This document shows, one piece after another, positions 1-6,776 of a DNA stretch of 12,535 bases (its first letter is position 1; each line of letters begins with the position of its first letter). The DNA is taken from positions 2,395,709 to 2,408,243 of the forward strand of contig QEOQ01000207.1 of NCBI GenBank assembly GCA_010279815.1. The letters run 5' to 3'. Below the pieces are notes generated by a model. It ran no database searches. It was not told where the DNA came from and saw nothing but the letters and a program-made list of their open reading frames with translations. Position numbers and translations under genes: made by a program. The stretch comes from Brachionus plicatilis (Eukaryota > Rotifera > Eurotatoria > Ploima > Brachionidae).

Positions 1-199
1 AAGAAAAAAAAGCACTTTTTTGAAAATTTTTTTCCCCTCTATAGTAACATGTCACTAAAGCAAAAAAAATACAAAATGGATTTTTTAGCTTGAATAAACG
101 AAATCTTGAATTAAAAATTAAAATTAAAATTGAACTGCTTATAACTTATTAGACAAGCTCATCTTATTTTTTTTACTCGCTTCACGGCTAATGGCTAGC

Positions 200-660
200 G
201 TGGGTTTGTGTCTTTATTCGGTACAAATATACATAATGATTAATCCATCTTCTCATACTGTCTTAAACTATTTTATCTGAGCTTACCGCTAAAGTATCTT
301 TGGAGACCACGCTTCTTAATTGTTCAAAATTAAAATTCAGGATTAAGACTCAAAAATTCATCTTTTTGAACTATTTCGTTGAAATGTTGTTCAATAAATG
401 CTTCAGCATGTTGAGTAAAACATAACACGAGTGCGTATCGCCAAATTCTCTAATACCTAAACAGTTGGTAACATCTAATTGAGATTCAATAAATTGACCG
501 CACGACAATTTCAAACTGGTCATGTCTAAAAGATTGGAAGTGACCAAAAGTGATTGGACATTGTTTTCTGTGATCGAAATTCTCCTGATTACATGTAATT
601 CACGATAAGAGATAAAGCAATACAGTCTATTTCTTGAATTTTAACTTTTTTCGAACTATT
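200..660 (-). pseudogene. decayed BTB-BACK (Kelch-like) gene fragment
   Basis: Reading the minus strand from about 660 down to 200 gives successive pieces of a Kelch-like (KLHL) protein. First comes the end of the BTB domain (KKVKIQEIDCIALSLIVNYM), then the BTB-BACK linker (ENNVQSLLVTSNLLDM). The BACK core follows (FIESQLDVTNCLGIREFGD, then THSC), then AEAFIEQHFNEIV and DEFLSL, then QLRSVVSKDTLAVSSDKIV and a final SMRRWINH. The order and spacing match KLHL proteins, which act as substrate adaptors for cullin-3 ubiquitin ligases. It is broken: there are stops at 589-591 and 263-265, and frame changes near 587, 404 and 326-333. The BTB N-terminus and the Kelch propeller are not recognisable here. 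The stretch is visibly less A/T-rich than its surroundings, as expected for former coding DNA. The family call is secure. Whether it is a dead duplicate or an old retrocopy cannot be told; no intron is evident within it. Confidence 0.8.
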
Positions 661-918
661 TAAACAAAAAAATTCAATACTAGTCTTCAGTTAAGTTCTT
701 TAAAGGTTTTATTCTGTTAATGTGATTAAAAGTATTCAATAAATTACCTTAAATTCCATAAAACTAGAAGAAAATATGGCCATAAAAAAAGGACTTTTTA
801 CAATCAGAATTTCCTTGTGACAATTTGTTTCAATATTGCTGTCACATACAAGCGTCACATCAAACATTTGGTTGTTTCTTTTTAAATTTCTTTAATTTTT
901 GAAAGGCATAGTTTTTCG
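661..918. other. A/T-rich spacer, no gene seen
   Basis: A/T-rich sequence between the BTB-BACK pseudogene and the hAT-type element. The N-terminal half of the BTB domain would be expected here on the minus strand, but I could not follow it past about 660. Confidence 0.4.
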
Positions 919-926
919 GTAGCAAT
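919..926. repeat. left target-site duplication of hAT-type element
   Basis: GTAGCAAT directly precedes the element's left end and is repeated exactly at 1471-1478 after its right end. An 8-bp duplication is the hallmark length for hAT transposons. Confidence 0.85.
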
Positions 927-1470
927 TAGTGATGGGCCAATACCAGATCTGGTTGGTCTGGTTTGCTTATTTTTTGGTAAACCAAATTGGTTTGCCAAAA
1001 AATAAGCAAACCAAAATTGGTAAACCAAATTATAAGCAAACCAAAATTAGCAAACCTGGCAAACCAAAAATTGCTAAAATTAAGAAAAAATCCTTACCCT
1101 AAATTTTCAAGTAGCTTGTTATTTTGATCAATCCAGTCTTTTTTTAAGATTCATTTTCGACAAAAGTAAAAAAAGAAATGTTTATTTTGAATGTACTTAT
1201 AAAAATAAGGCTGGCTTAACAACTGTTGAGGTGTGAAATATTCAACTGTTGATTCTACTTTTAAATTATTTAAACTAATTTAAAGACTTAAAAAAATTTT
1301 AATATAACACACAACTAGCAATACTAGCTGGTTTGCTAAATTTGGTTTTACCAAATTTCTGGTTTGCCAAATTTGGTTTTACCAAAAGTTGGTTTCCTAA
1401 TTTTGGTTTACCAAAATTTTAGCATACTAATTTTGGGAAACCAAAAAAACCAAGAAAACTCCCATCACTA
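927..1470. mobile_element. non-autonomous hAT-type DNA transposon (MITE), 544 bp
   Basis: The element begins TAGTGATGGG (927-936) and ends CCCATCACTA (1461-1470), a perfect 10-bp terminal inverted repeat of the sort found on hAT elements. It is flanked by the 8-bp direct repeat GTAGCAAT. Inside both ends are many copies of a short subterminal motif, TTGGTAAACCAAA or TTTGGTTTGCCAA, in both orientations. These are typical places for hAT transposase binding. One group, 965-1007, forms an almost perfect hairpin. The middle (about 1085-1320) is plain A/T-rich sequence with no transposase ORF, so the element could only move with help from a full-length relative. The perfect ends and duplication suggest a fairly recent insertion. 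Confidence 0.88.
965..1007. repeat. near-perfect hairpin inside the hAT-type element
   Basis: The sequence runs GCTTATTTTTTGG, then TAAACCAAATTGGTTTG, then CCAAAAAATAAGC. It is its own reverse complement except for one or two bases in the centre. It lies in the subterminal repeat block. Confidence 0.8.
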
Positions 1471-1478
1471 GTAGCAAT
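1471..1478. repeat. right target-site duplication of hAT-type element
   Basis: GTAGCAAT, identical to 919-926, immediately follows the right terminal inverted repeat. Confidence 0.85.
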
Positions 1479-1735
1479 TAATTGATTTTTTTTCGCATAT
1501 AAATTTTAGTAAAAAATATAAAAAAAATAATTATTTTTCTTAATTCCAAAAACGATTTGGAGAAAATAGAATTTAGAGTTTTTGATTTTAAGAAATTAAT
1601 TAGTAAGGTTTTGGAGCTAATTAATTAAAATTAATATTTGAAAATTGAAATTTCTTTATCAACTCTAATAAATTCTTTAACCAATCCTCTAATTCCTCCA
1701 AAAAAAATTCAATAAAATAATTTTACAAGATTAAA

Positions 1736-1939
1736 ATGACTTCTGATTCTTCAACATCAATTTTCAATATTCCTTCAGTTTCAACCTTAGTTATTGTACC
1801 AACTCCAGTTATTTCAAGCACTACAATTGAATCAATTATTAAAAAATTTGGCATAGGACGTTCATACCGATTTGAAAACAAAAAAAAAATATTATTTTTA
1901 ATTATTATTATTAACCTATTATTAATTGACTATCTCTAA
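1736..1939 (+). CDS. possible small Ser/Thr-rich ORF or first exon
   Basis: An ORF of 67 codons begins with ATG at 1736 in a usable context (AAAATGA). A less A-rich, pyrimidine-containing leader lies upstream (1670-1700). The first 43 residues are rich in Ser, Thr, Ile and Pro (for example SVSTLVIVPTPVISSTTIES). After about residue 48 it falls into poly-Lys and then poly-Ile/Leu encoded by simple A/T sequence, which looks like non-coding read-through. If real, the coding part may be a first exon ending somewhere in 1780-1875, but I see no strong GTAAGT-type donor. I do not recognise a family. It could equally be a chance ORF. Confidence 0.25.
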   Translation: MTSDSSTSIFNIPSVSTLVIVPTPVISSTTIESIIKKFGIGRSYRFENKKKILFLIIIINLLLIDYL

Positions 1940-2104
1940 TAAAAAAATAAAAATACTTGTAAATTTAAATCTGATTTTTCATCTCTCTTTTTTTATCTTT
2001 TTTTTTTAAAATATAATAAACGATTAAAATAAATTAACTGTATGTTTTCTTGAAATATTTTAAGATAGTAATTTTTTAATACTTTCGCATTTTGTTCAGT
2101 TCAG

Positions 2105-2281
2105 TCAATATTTCACTGGAGTGGTTGGTATTTTTGTGAAAGAAATGGGTATTGTGATCATGTTGTAAATGCAATTCATCCAGATCTGGATCAATCTGGC
2201 ATTGTGATTATCAAATACAAATTGAATAAAAATTCTTCATTTTTTAATAAATTAAAATTAAAGTTAATAAAATATACTTAA
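2105..2281 (+). CDS. exon-like stretch, unrecognised protein fragment
   Basis: A frame with no stop runs from 2072 to a TAA at 2279-2281 and has no ATG. The best part, 2105-2212, reads like real protein: QSIFHWSGWYFCERNGYCD, then HVVNAIHPDLDQSGIV. It contains Trp, Cys, His and Pro residues that A/T-biased noise rarely produces. It is preceded by a good acceptor-like tract (CTTTCGCATTTTGTTCAG, ending 2101), so it may be an internal or last exon. After about 2212 it becomes Lys/Asn-rich. A donor-like GTGATT lies at 2204. I do not recognise the family and cannot connect it to another exon with confidence. Confidence 0.3.
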   Translation, partial: SIFHWSGWYFCERNGYCDHVVNAIHPDLDQSGIVIIKYKLNKNSSFFNKLKLKLIKYT

Positions 2282-2823
2282 AAAATACTGCAACAAAGTG
2301 CAACATACTTTGTTGAACCTTTTTTACCTAAAATAATTTTTCTTATGTAAAAAATGACCAAAAATGAAGAATCAATAAAATTTAAATAGATTATTCATTT
2401 GATTTTACAAAAAAAAAGAAAATAAAAATTTAATTTTGAAATGAAAGCTAAGCAATAGTTTAATTTTCAAAAAAATTTTAAACATTTTTTTTGTCAAAAT
2501 ATTCAAAGTTTAAGCGTATAACGAATCTATACATGTTAAGTATTCAAATTTAATATTTTTTGTTCAAAATACAAACTAAGTATAGAAGTTTGTATTTTGC
2601 TCTAACTGGAACAAAACAAAATTGAATCTTGATCAAAAACGTTTTATTTTCTAAAAAGTATTTGAAAGTTTTTATAATTGTCGGGATCCTGAGGCAATCT
2701 ATTAAAATAAAAAAAGATAGGGCAATAAAGTTTTTGAATATTCTATTTGAGACAATAAATCTAAAATGGTATTGACATTCGTTTTATTTTTGTATTAAAA
2801 AATCTTTTTTTAATTTTTCAAAT
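2282..2823. other. A/T-rich spacer, no clear gene
   Basis: Mostly A/T-rich sequence. The one clear structure is a hairpin at 2565-2599. A short open frame at 2622-2768 (49 codons, ending in TGA) has no supporting signals. I see nothing else. Confidence 0.4.
2565..2599. repeat. perfect 13-bp hairpin
   Basis: CAAAATACAAACT (2565-2577) is the exact reverse complement of AGTTTGTATTTTG (2587-2599), with a 9-base loop. Function is unknown. It could be the core of a degraded inverted-repeat element. Confidence 0.7.
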
Positions 2824-3063
2824 CTAGTTCTCCTCCTTGAATTTTCCTCCATACAAAGGAATTTTTTCAACAACAACCTTCCATTCTGAAATCAACAATC
2901 CCAAAATGATTGCTGATGCATCATATTTTCCGACAGAACTAGACCTAAAAAAAAAAGCTAAAATAAAAAAAGCTTCAAATTGCCTATATTTTTCTAGCTG
3001 ACCATATATTTTTCTCACTTGTTCGATTCGAAATGGTCCGATCAATTTTGCTAAGCTAGGCAT
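2824..3063 (-). CDS. small minus-strand ORF, unrecognised, perhaps one or two exons
   Basis: An ORF of 79 codons starts MPSLAKLIGPFRIEQVRKIY and ends with SEWKVVVEKIPLYGGKFKEE. Both ends look like coding sequence: varied codons, lower A/T content, mixed charged and hydrophobic residues. The middle is Phe-rich, encoded by a T-run that ends in TTTTTTTTTTAG on the minus strand, a textbook acceptor. A donor-like GTGAGA follows the codons for FRIEQ. This suggests an intron lies within the ORF, but joining that donor to that acceptor does not keep the frame, so the true structure is unclear. It may belong with the exon-like piece at 3375-3478 further upstream on the same strand. No family recognised. 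Confidence 0.35.
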   Translation of the reverse strand: MPSLAKLIGPFRIEQVRKIYGQLEKYRQFEAFFILAFFFRSSSVGKYDASAIILGLLISEWKVVVEKIPLYGGKFKEEN

Positions 3064-3235
3064 TTAATTTGTCCGAACTAAAGTCTAAAAATAAATCGAA
3101 TAATAAAATATTGTCAAAATTTTTGTATTCTTTTAGAATGATTGATTTTTTTTAATTAAAAAAAAATCTAAAAATATTCTATAAATAGCAAATTTAAAGA
3201 ATTTAGAAACCACTTTGATGCAAATAGTTGAATAA

Positions 3236-3280
3236 ATTAAAAAATTGAAAAATTGAATAGTTGAATAGTTGAAAAGTTGT
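3236..3280. repeat. short tandem repeat based on TTGAATAG
   Basis: Diverged tandem copies of an 8-9 base unit (TTGAAAAA, TTGAATAG, TTGAATAG, TTGAAAAG). The minus-strand ORF that runs across it is low-complexity and not a gene. Confidence 0.5.
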
Positions 3281-3374
3281 ATTAAATGAAAACTTGAATA
3301 AAGTATGAATAAAATAATAAACAAAAAATGATAATTATTGTAAAATTGAATAATACAAAAAGTTTTCCATTACT

Positions 3375-3478
3375 CCGGTCTGGTGACTTAAACATCGACC
3401 CCAATTTTTTTTCAAATAAAATACCACAAACCATTCGATTCAGAATTTTCTGAGCTTTTTCAATGTGATGCCAGTTTT
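3375..3478 (-). CDS. exon-like stretch, unrecognised
   Basis: On the minus strand an acceptor-like TTCTTTTGAATTTTAG is followed by an open frame reading NWHHIEKAQKILNRMVCG, then ILFEKKLGSMFKSPDRS. A possible donor, GTAATG, lies at 3369-3374. The composition (Trp, His, Met, Cys, Pro) and the local fall in A/T content argue for real or recent coding. It lies upstream of the minus-strand ORF at 2824-3063 and could be an earlier exon of the same gene, with an intron of roughly 300 bases. I do not recognise the protein. Confidence 0.35.
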
Positions 3479-3720
3479 CTAAAATTCAAAAGAAAATCCT
3501 GATGATGCCTTATGGAAAAAAAATTAGTTTAATTTGCAAAAAGTACAGAAAATTTCAATCTGACATGATAAAATTGTAAGAAATATTTTTGCTTTGTTAA
3601 AAAAAGTTGTGGTCATAAAATTTTCAAAAACTGGTTTTGAAAAGTTTAGCTCAAAAGAACAGAACAAAATGATAAAAAATTGAAAAACCATTTTTCTAAA
3701 AGTTAAAAGTAAGTTTCTTA

Positions 3721-3741
3721 AATGCAACATTATGCAACATT
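3721..3741. repeat. direct repeat of ATGCAACATT
   Basis: Two adjacent copies of ATGCAACATT. The neighbourhood 3720-3900 also contains several TGCAGAGTTTTGCAGA-type words related to the inner part of the foldback element at 4005-4340, so it may be older debris of that family. Confidence 0.5.
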
Positions 3742-3996
3742 CAAATTTGTATCAACTGTCAAAGCCTGCTAATGATGTACAAAATCTCTGCAGCATGGAC
3801 TACGCTCAAATATTGAAATCCAATTTCTGCTAAATTTGCAGAGTTTTGCAGACCTTTATAGATAATGCAACTTTGATTGTTGCACTATGTAGCAATCACG
3901 AAACTTACTTTTAAATTTTAGAAAAAAATGTCATTCAATTTTTAATAATTTTTTTCTGTTATTTTTATCATTTTGTACTGAATTTCACCAAACACA

Positions 3997-4004
3997 AAAA
4001 CTGG
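3997..4004. repeat. left target-site duplication of foldback element
   Basis: AAAACTGG abuts the left arm and occurs again at 4341-4348 directly after the right arm. Confidence 0.75.
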
Positions 4005-4340
4005 AGCATCTTGAAGTTTAGGATCAAAAAAATCAAATTAAAAAGTAATTTTTTTATAATTTTTGAATGGTATTTGATTATATCTCTCTGCAAAATGCTA
4101 AATAATGCAAAAAACATGCTGAATATTAGAATAGGCTCTGCAAAAACTCTGCAATTAAATTGCGCAGTTGAATTAAGCAATTTTTAATGACATGCATTTT
4201 CCTGCAAAATTGCTGAGTTTTTGCAGAGTCTATTCTAATATTCAGCATTTTGCAGAGAGATTTAATCAAATACCATTCAAAAATTAAAAAAAAAAAAACC
4301 TTTTAAATTTAATTTTTTTGATCCTAAACTTTAAGATGCC
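4005..4340. mobile_element. foldback DNA element (MITE), 336 bp with ~145-bp inverted arms
   Basis: The left arm (4005 to about 4156) and right arm (about 4206 to 4340) are reverse complements over nearly their full length, beginning AGCATCTTGAAGTTTAGGAT on the left and its counterpart GGCATCTTAAAGTTTAGGAT on the right. A loop of about 50 bases separates them. The left arm carries an extra 21 bases (TAAATAATGC followed by AAAAAACATGC, near 4098-4119) bounded by short ATGC repeats. The pair of 8-bp direct repeats AAAACTGG on either side supports DNA-transposon insertion. There is no coding capacity. An 8-bp duplication is compatible with hAT or a related superfamily, but the ends do not match the hAT-type element at 927-1470. 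Confidence 0.82.
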
Positions 4341-4348
4341 AAAACTGG
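4341..4348. repeat. right target-site duplication of foldback element
   Basis: AAAACTGG, identical to 3997-4004. Confidence 0.75.
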
Positions 4349-4534
4349 GAAACAATGTTTTAAAAAAGACGCTTTCGAAAATTAAAGTTAATTTTTTTTC
4401 TAGTAAAAAAATTAATTTTTATGTTGTTTTGTTTAAAGAGTTTTGTTTTAAAGTAATGATTTCGAAATAGAAACCTAAAACTGAATTCTAATTAAAAATC
4501 TTAAAAATTTTTAATTTTTTTTTAATTAAAATTT

Positions 4535-4751
4535 TGGTAACCAAATCATTTATATTTTTTAAAAATGAAATGAAAAATATCCCAGGACCTCATATTTTTA
4601 TTTATTTTTTATTTCCCTTTGATTTAAATATAATTAATAAGCTGTGATAATTCAAGACCCTGTGAATAAAAAATAAGCTTGATAAAGGCGATACAAGAAC
4701 TCTTGCTTATTCCGGAAATGATAAAATTTTTCATTTTAATGATTAACATTT
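4535..4751 (+). pseudogene. dead tandem copy of the LRR gene's first ~217 bp
   Basis: This stretch aligns with 4752-4968 at a constant offset of 217 bp. It includes the upstream AACCAAATCATT, the start ATGAAAAATATCCCAGGA (4570 here, 4787 in the live copy) and the segment reading KLDKGDTRTLAYSGNDKIF (live copy KLDESDNRTLAYSGKDKIF). The signal-peptide frame hits TGA at 4645-4647 after 25 codons, and a small length change puts the two halves in different frames, so it cannot encode the protein. It probably arose by unequal exchange or replication slippage and has since drifted. If transcription begins upstream of it, the ATG at 4570 would act as a short upstream ORF. Confidence 0.85.
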
Positions 4752-4786
4752 TTGTAATCAAATCATTTGTTTTTTTTAAAAATAAA

Positions 4787-6076
4787 ATGAAAAATATCCC
4801 AGGATCACGTATTTTTATTTATTTTTTATTCTCTTTGATTAAAATCAAAACAATAAACTGTGATAGGTTTTCGGTACAATGTGGACTTAAAAAGCTTGAT
4901 GAAAGCGATAATAGAACTCTTGCTTATTCTGGAAAAGATAAAATTTTTCAATTTAAAGATTTATTTTTGTGTATAATTTTTAACAATGATTTTAAAAATA
5001 AAATCGAATTAATGCTTCTTCGAGATTTTGATTTTAATGGGAATCATACTCATGATTTGAATAGATTTAAAAATGTGTTCAACTTGACAATTCATTCGTC
5101 TAAAATGACTAGATTGACGCTTAACATCTCAAAAACAAAAATAAAAGATTTTATAATTAAACATACTGATTTGACTGGATTAGAAAATCCTGAGTTGTTA
5201 AGTCCATCAATTATTTCTATCGATTTAAGCTTTAACAAAATTAAATTTATTCAGTTTGATTTTTTTAAAAATCTCAAGTTTGTAAAAAATATTTCGCTTC
5301 GCTTTAACAAGATCAAAATAATAGAGACTCTATTTATTTATTCTAGTCAACTTAATACACTTGATATTTCATATAATTTAATGCAAAAGTTTGATAGAAT
5401 TATTTTCGACAAAAACTCATCATCTGCTCTCAAAATTGTTTCAAATGGCAATAGATTCACAGTTTTACCAGAATTTTTTGCTTCATCAAATCTTGTTTTT
5501 GTAAAAGAACTGGAAACGTGTTTCGGTTTAAATGGAAGATTTGAATTAGAGAGTTTAGTAGCACAATCATTAAATGAATATTTTGAAATGAAAATTAATA
5601 ATCATTCAAGCAAAAAATTTTACAAAATAACAGTAAACGAATACAAATTTGGATTTTTGTCTTTTGCTGAAAATTATGAAAGAATCACACAGGTTTTGTG
5701 TTTGCTAAAAGACACTTTATTCTATTTTCATGATCAATTTGAAGTTTGTAAATATTCTCTTTTGTATCAAAAAAACAAGACGCAAGTGAGCATTTATAGT
5801 CTAAAAAGTGACAATAAGACCATTTTAAAAACTGTAAAATGTTCTAACATAAAACCAAATAAGGCTTATTTTAATTTAGCAACTAGAAAATCAACGTTAT
5901 CTATGTCATTTTCTGAGAAAATTTCATCAAAATATATTTCACCAATTGTAAAATATTCTACCAAAATGGTATCAAATCGTTATTTCAATAATTTTTCTTC
6001 AAATCAGGACTCAATGGACTATGGGCTTATTATTTTTTCATATATTTTTATATTTTTTCAATTATTATGTTTTTAA
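4787..6076 (+). CDS. secreted/membrane-anchored leucine-rich-repeat protein, main exon
   Basis: I start at ATG 4787 because it begins a good signal peptide (hydrophobic RIFIYFLFSLIKI, then NC at residues 24-25). The open frame extends upstream only into the dead duplicate. The product is 429 residues to the first stop. Residues 26-135 form an N-terminal cap with Cys 25, 32 and 62. LRR motifs follow at about 138-205 (SIISIDLSFNKIKFIQ, KNISLRFNKIKIIE, LNTLDISYNLMQKF). A Cys-containing C-terminal region comes next, then a hydrophobic segment from 412. About nine N-x-S/T sites indicate a glycosylated ectodomain. Such LRR surface proteins usually bind ligands or other cells; the partner is unknown here. 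The stop at 6074-6076 cuts the transmembrane helix short. A one-base change in the T-run at 6053-6058 would open the frame to 6102, where a GTAAGT donor begins. This is probably a gene with a real or assembly-derived frameshift. Confidence 0.7.
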   Translation: MKNIPGSRIFIYFLFSLIKIKTINCDRFSVQCGLKKLDESDNRTLAYSGKDKIFQFKDLFLCIIFNNDFKNKIELMLLRDFDFNGNHTHDLNRFKNVFNLTIHSSKMTRLTLNISKTKIKDFIIKHTDLTGLENPELLSPSIISIDLSFNKIKFIQFDFFKNLKFVKNISLRFNKIKIIETLFIYSSQLNTLDISYNLMQKFDRIIFDKNSSSALKIVSNGNRFTVLPEFFASSNLVFVKELETCFGLNGRFELESLVAQSLNEYFEMKINNHSSKKFYKITVNEYKFGFLSFAENYERITQVLCLLKDTLFYFHDQFEVCKYSLLYQKNKTQVSIYSLKSDNKTILKTVKCSNIKPNKAYFNLATRKSTLSMSFSEKISSKYISPIVKYSTKMVSNRYFNNFSSNQDSMDYGLIIFSYIFIFFQLLCF

Positions 6077-6102
6077 TTTTTATTATTTTTATTGATAAAA
6101 TT

Positions 6103-6169
6103 GTAAGTGGCATGAATTTAAATGCTAAATAATAAATTCAAAATGCATGTTAAATATTTTTTATTTTAG
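6103..6169 (+). other. predicted short intron in LRR gene
   Basis: It begins GTAAGT, the consensus donor, and ends TTTTTTATTTTAG, a strong acceptor. Its 67 bases are an ordinary length for compact invertebrate genomes. Removing it joins codons IDKI to VENK in phase 0. Confidence 0.65.
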
Positions 6170-6253
6170 GTAGAAAATAAAAGTGTTAGGGAAAATTTAT
6201 TTCAAATGCTAAGTGTTAAAATTCCTAGTCAAAAAATTAAACTGTTAGAATAA
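6170..6253 (+). CDS. predicted last exon of LRR gene: cytoplasmic tail
   Basis: This continues in phase from the frame that covers the second half of the transmembrane helix (6061-6102). It encodes VENKSVRENLFQMLSVKIPS followed by QKIKLLE and TAA at 6251-6253. The residues are charged and follow directly after a long hydrophobic helix, as expected for a cytoplasmic tail of about 28-30 residues on a type I membrane protein. The AATAAA at 6249-6254 overlaps the stop and may serve as the polyadenylation signal. This exon supports the idea that the upstream frameshift is recent or an assembly artefact. Confidence 0.55.
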   Translation, partial: VENKSVRENLFQMLSVKIPSQKIKLLE

Positions 6254-6254
6254 A
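6249..6254 (+). promoter_or_regulatory. possible polyadenylation signal of LRR gene
   Basis: AATAAA overlapping the predicted stop codon. The motif is common by chance in DNA this A/T-rich, so support comes only from position. Confidence 0.35.
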
Positions 6255-6297
6255 ATATAAGGGCATCTTTATTCATTTCAACATCGAATTTTTGAAA

Positions 6298-6580
6298 GGA
6301 TGCTAACTTTTTCTTATAAATGTCTATATTATTTCAATTCTCCGCTAAATCTTAAAGAAAAATGACTCAAGAAATTTGAATTATATTTTAAGGAACAGCA
6401 ATAACCTTATTGAACCAATGGCCAAATCAAAAAGTGGAGAAAAAACATTTGAACATTTTTATTCAAGATTAATAAATTGCTTTGTGATCAAGAGATCAAT
6501 GTTGAAGTTTTTAACGTTTAAGCTTTCAATTTTCAATAATATAAATTTAATTTACACAGATTTTGTTTCTAGATAGGTTA
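6298..6580 (+). pseudogene. broken coding remnant, unrecognised
   Basis: ATG at 6300 opens MLTFSYKCLYYFNSPLNLKE and stops at TGA 6363-6365. In the next frame the sequence carries straight on as NDSRNLNYILRNSNNLIEPM, then AKSKSGEKTFEHFYSRLINC, to a stop at 6574-6576. The two halves read like one protein split by a one-base frameshift in an A-run (about 6357-6362). After about residue 60 of the second part the sequence becomes Ile/Asn/Phe-rich and may already be non-coding. It lies just downstream of the LRR gene on the same strand, but I see no LRR consensus in it. It may have been continuous with the coding-like piece at 7273-7530, from which it is now separated by transposon sequence. Confidence 0.45.
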
Positions 6581-6717
6581 TTGTTATTAAATAGGTTATT
6601 GTTAAATTTTTTCAAATAACTATTAAATCAATAACTCTAATAAATTTTTATAAATTTTTTTATATTTTTAATATATGTATTTTTTTTTTTTTAAAAAATT
6701 AATTAAATAAATGAAGT

Positions 6718-6774
6718 GTTAATCAGTCTCATGGGCACTAGCCTGTTGATTAACCTTGAAGAAAAAAAAAAAAA
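6718..6774 (+). mobile_element. retroposon-like 3' end with poly-A
   Basis: A 42-base motif containing CACTAGCCTGTTGATT (6736-6751) ends in a pure A-run (6762-6774). A related copy is at 9640-9682, so it is a dispersed repeat. The A-run directly after the motif suggests the truncated 3' end of a LINE or SINE. The motif's ends, GTTAATCA and TGATTAAC, are inverted repeats and could form a stem. Confidence 0.5.
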
Positions 6775-6776
6775 TC

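Noticed and set aside
2178..2192. Palindrome ATCCAGATCTGGAT
   Set aside because: A short palindrome inside an exon-like stretch; nothing nearby suggests a binding site or element end.
3133..3324. 63-codon minus-strand ORF
   Set aside because: Low-complexity Phe/Ile/Tyr sequence from a TTGAATAG tandem repeat.
3524..3730. 68-codon minus-strand ORF
   Set aside because: Phe/Leu-rich with A/T-driven codons, no motif, and no supporting splice or start signals.
3968..4180. 70-codon minus-strand ORF
   Set aside because: It lies mostly inside the left arm of the foldback element and ends in its loop.
4679..4786. N-terminal extension of the LRR ORF from the TTG codon at 4679
   Set aside because: It is the dead duplicate read in a different frame. 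The true signal peptide starts at ATG 4787, whose aligned equivalent is ATG 4570.
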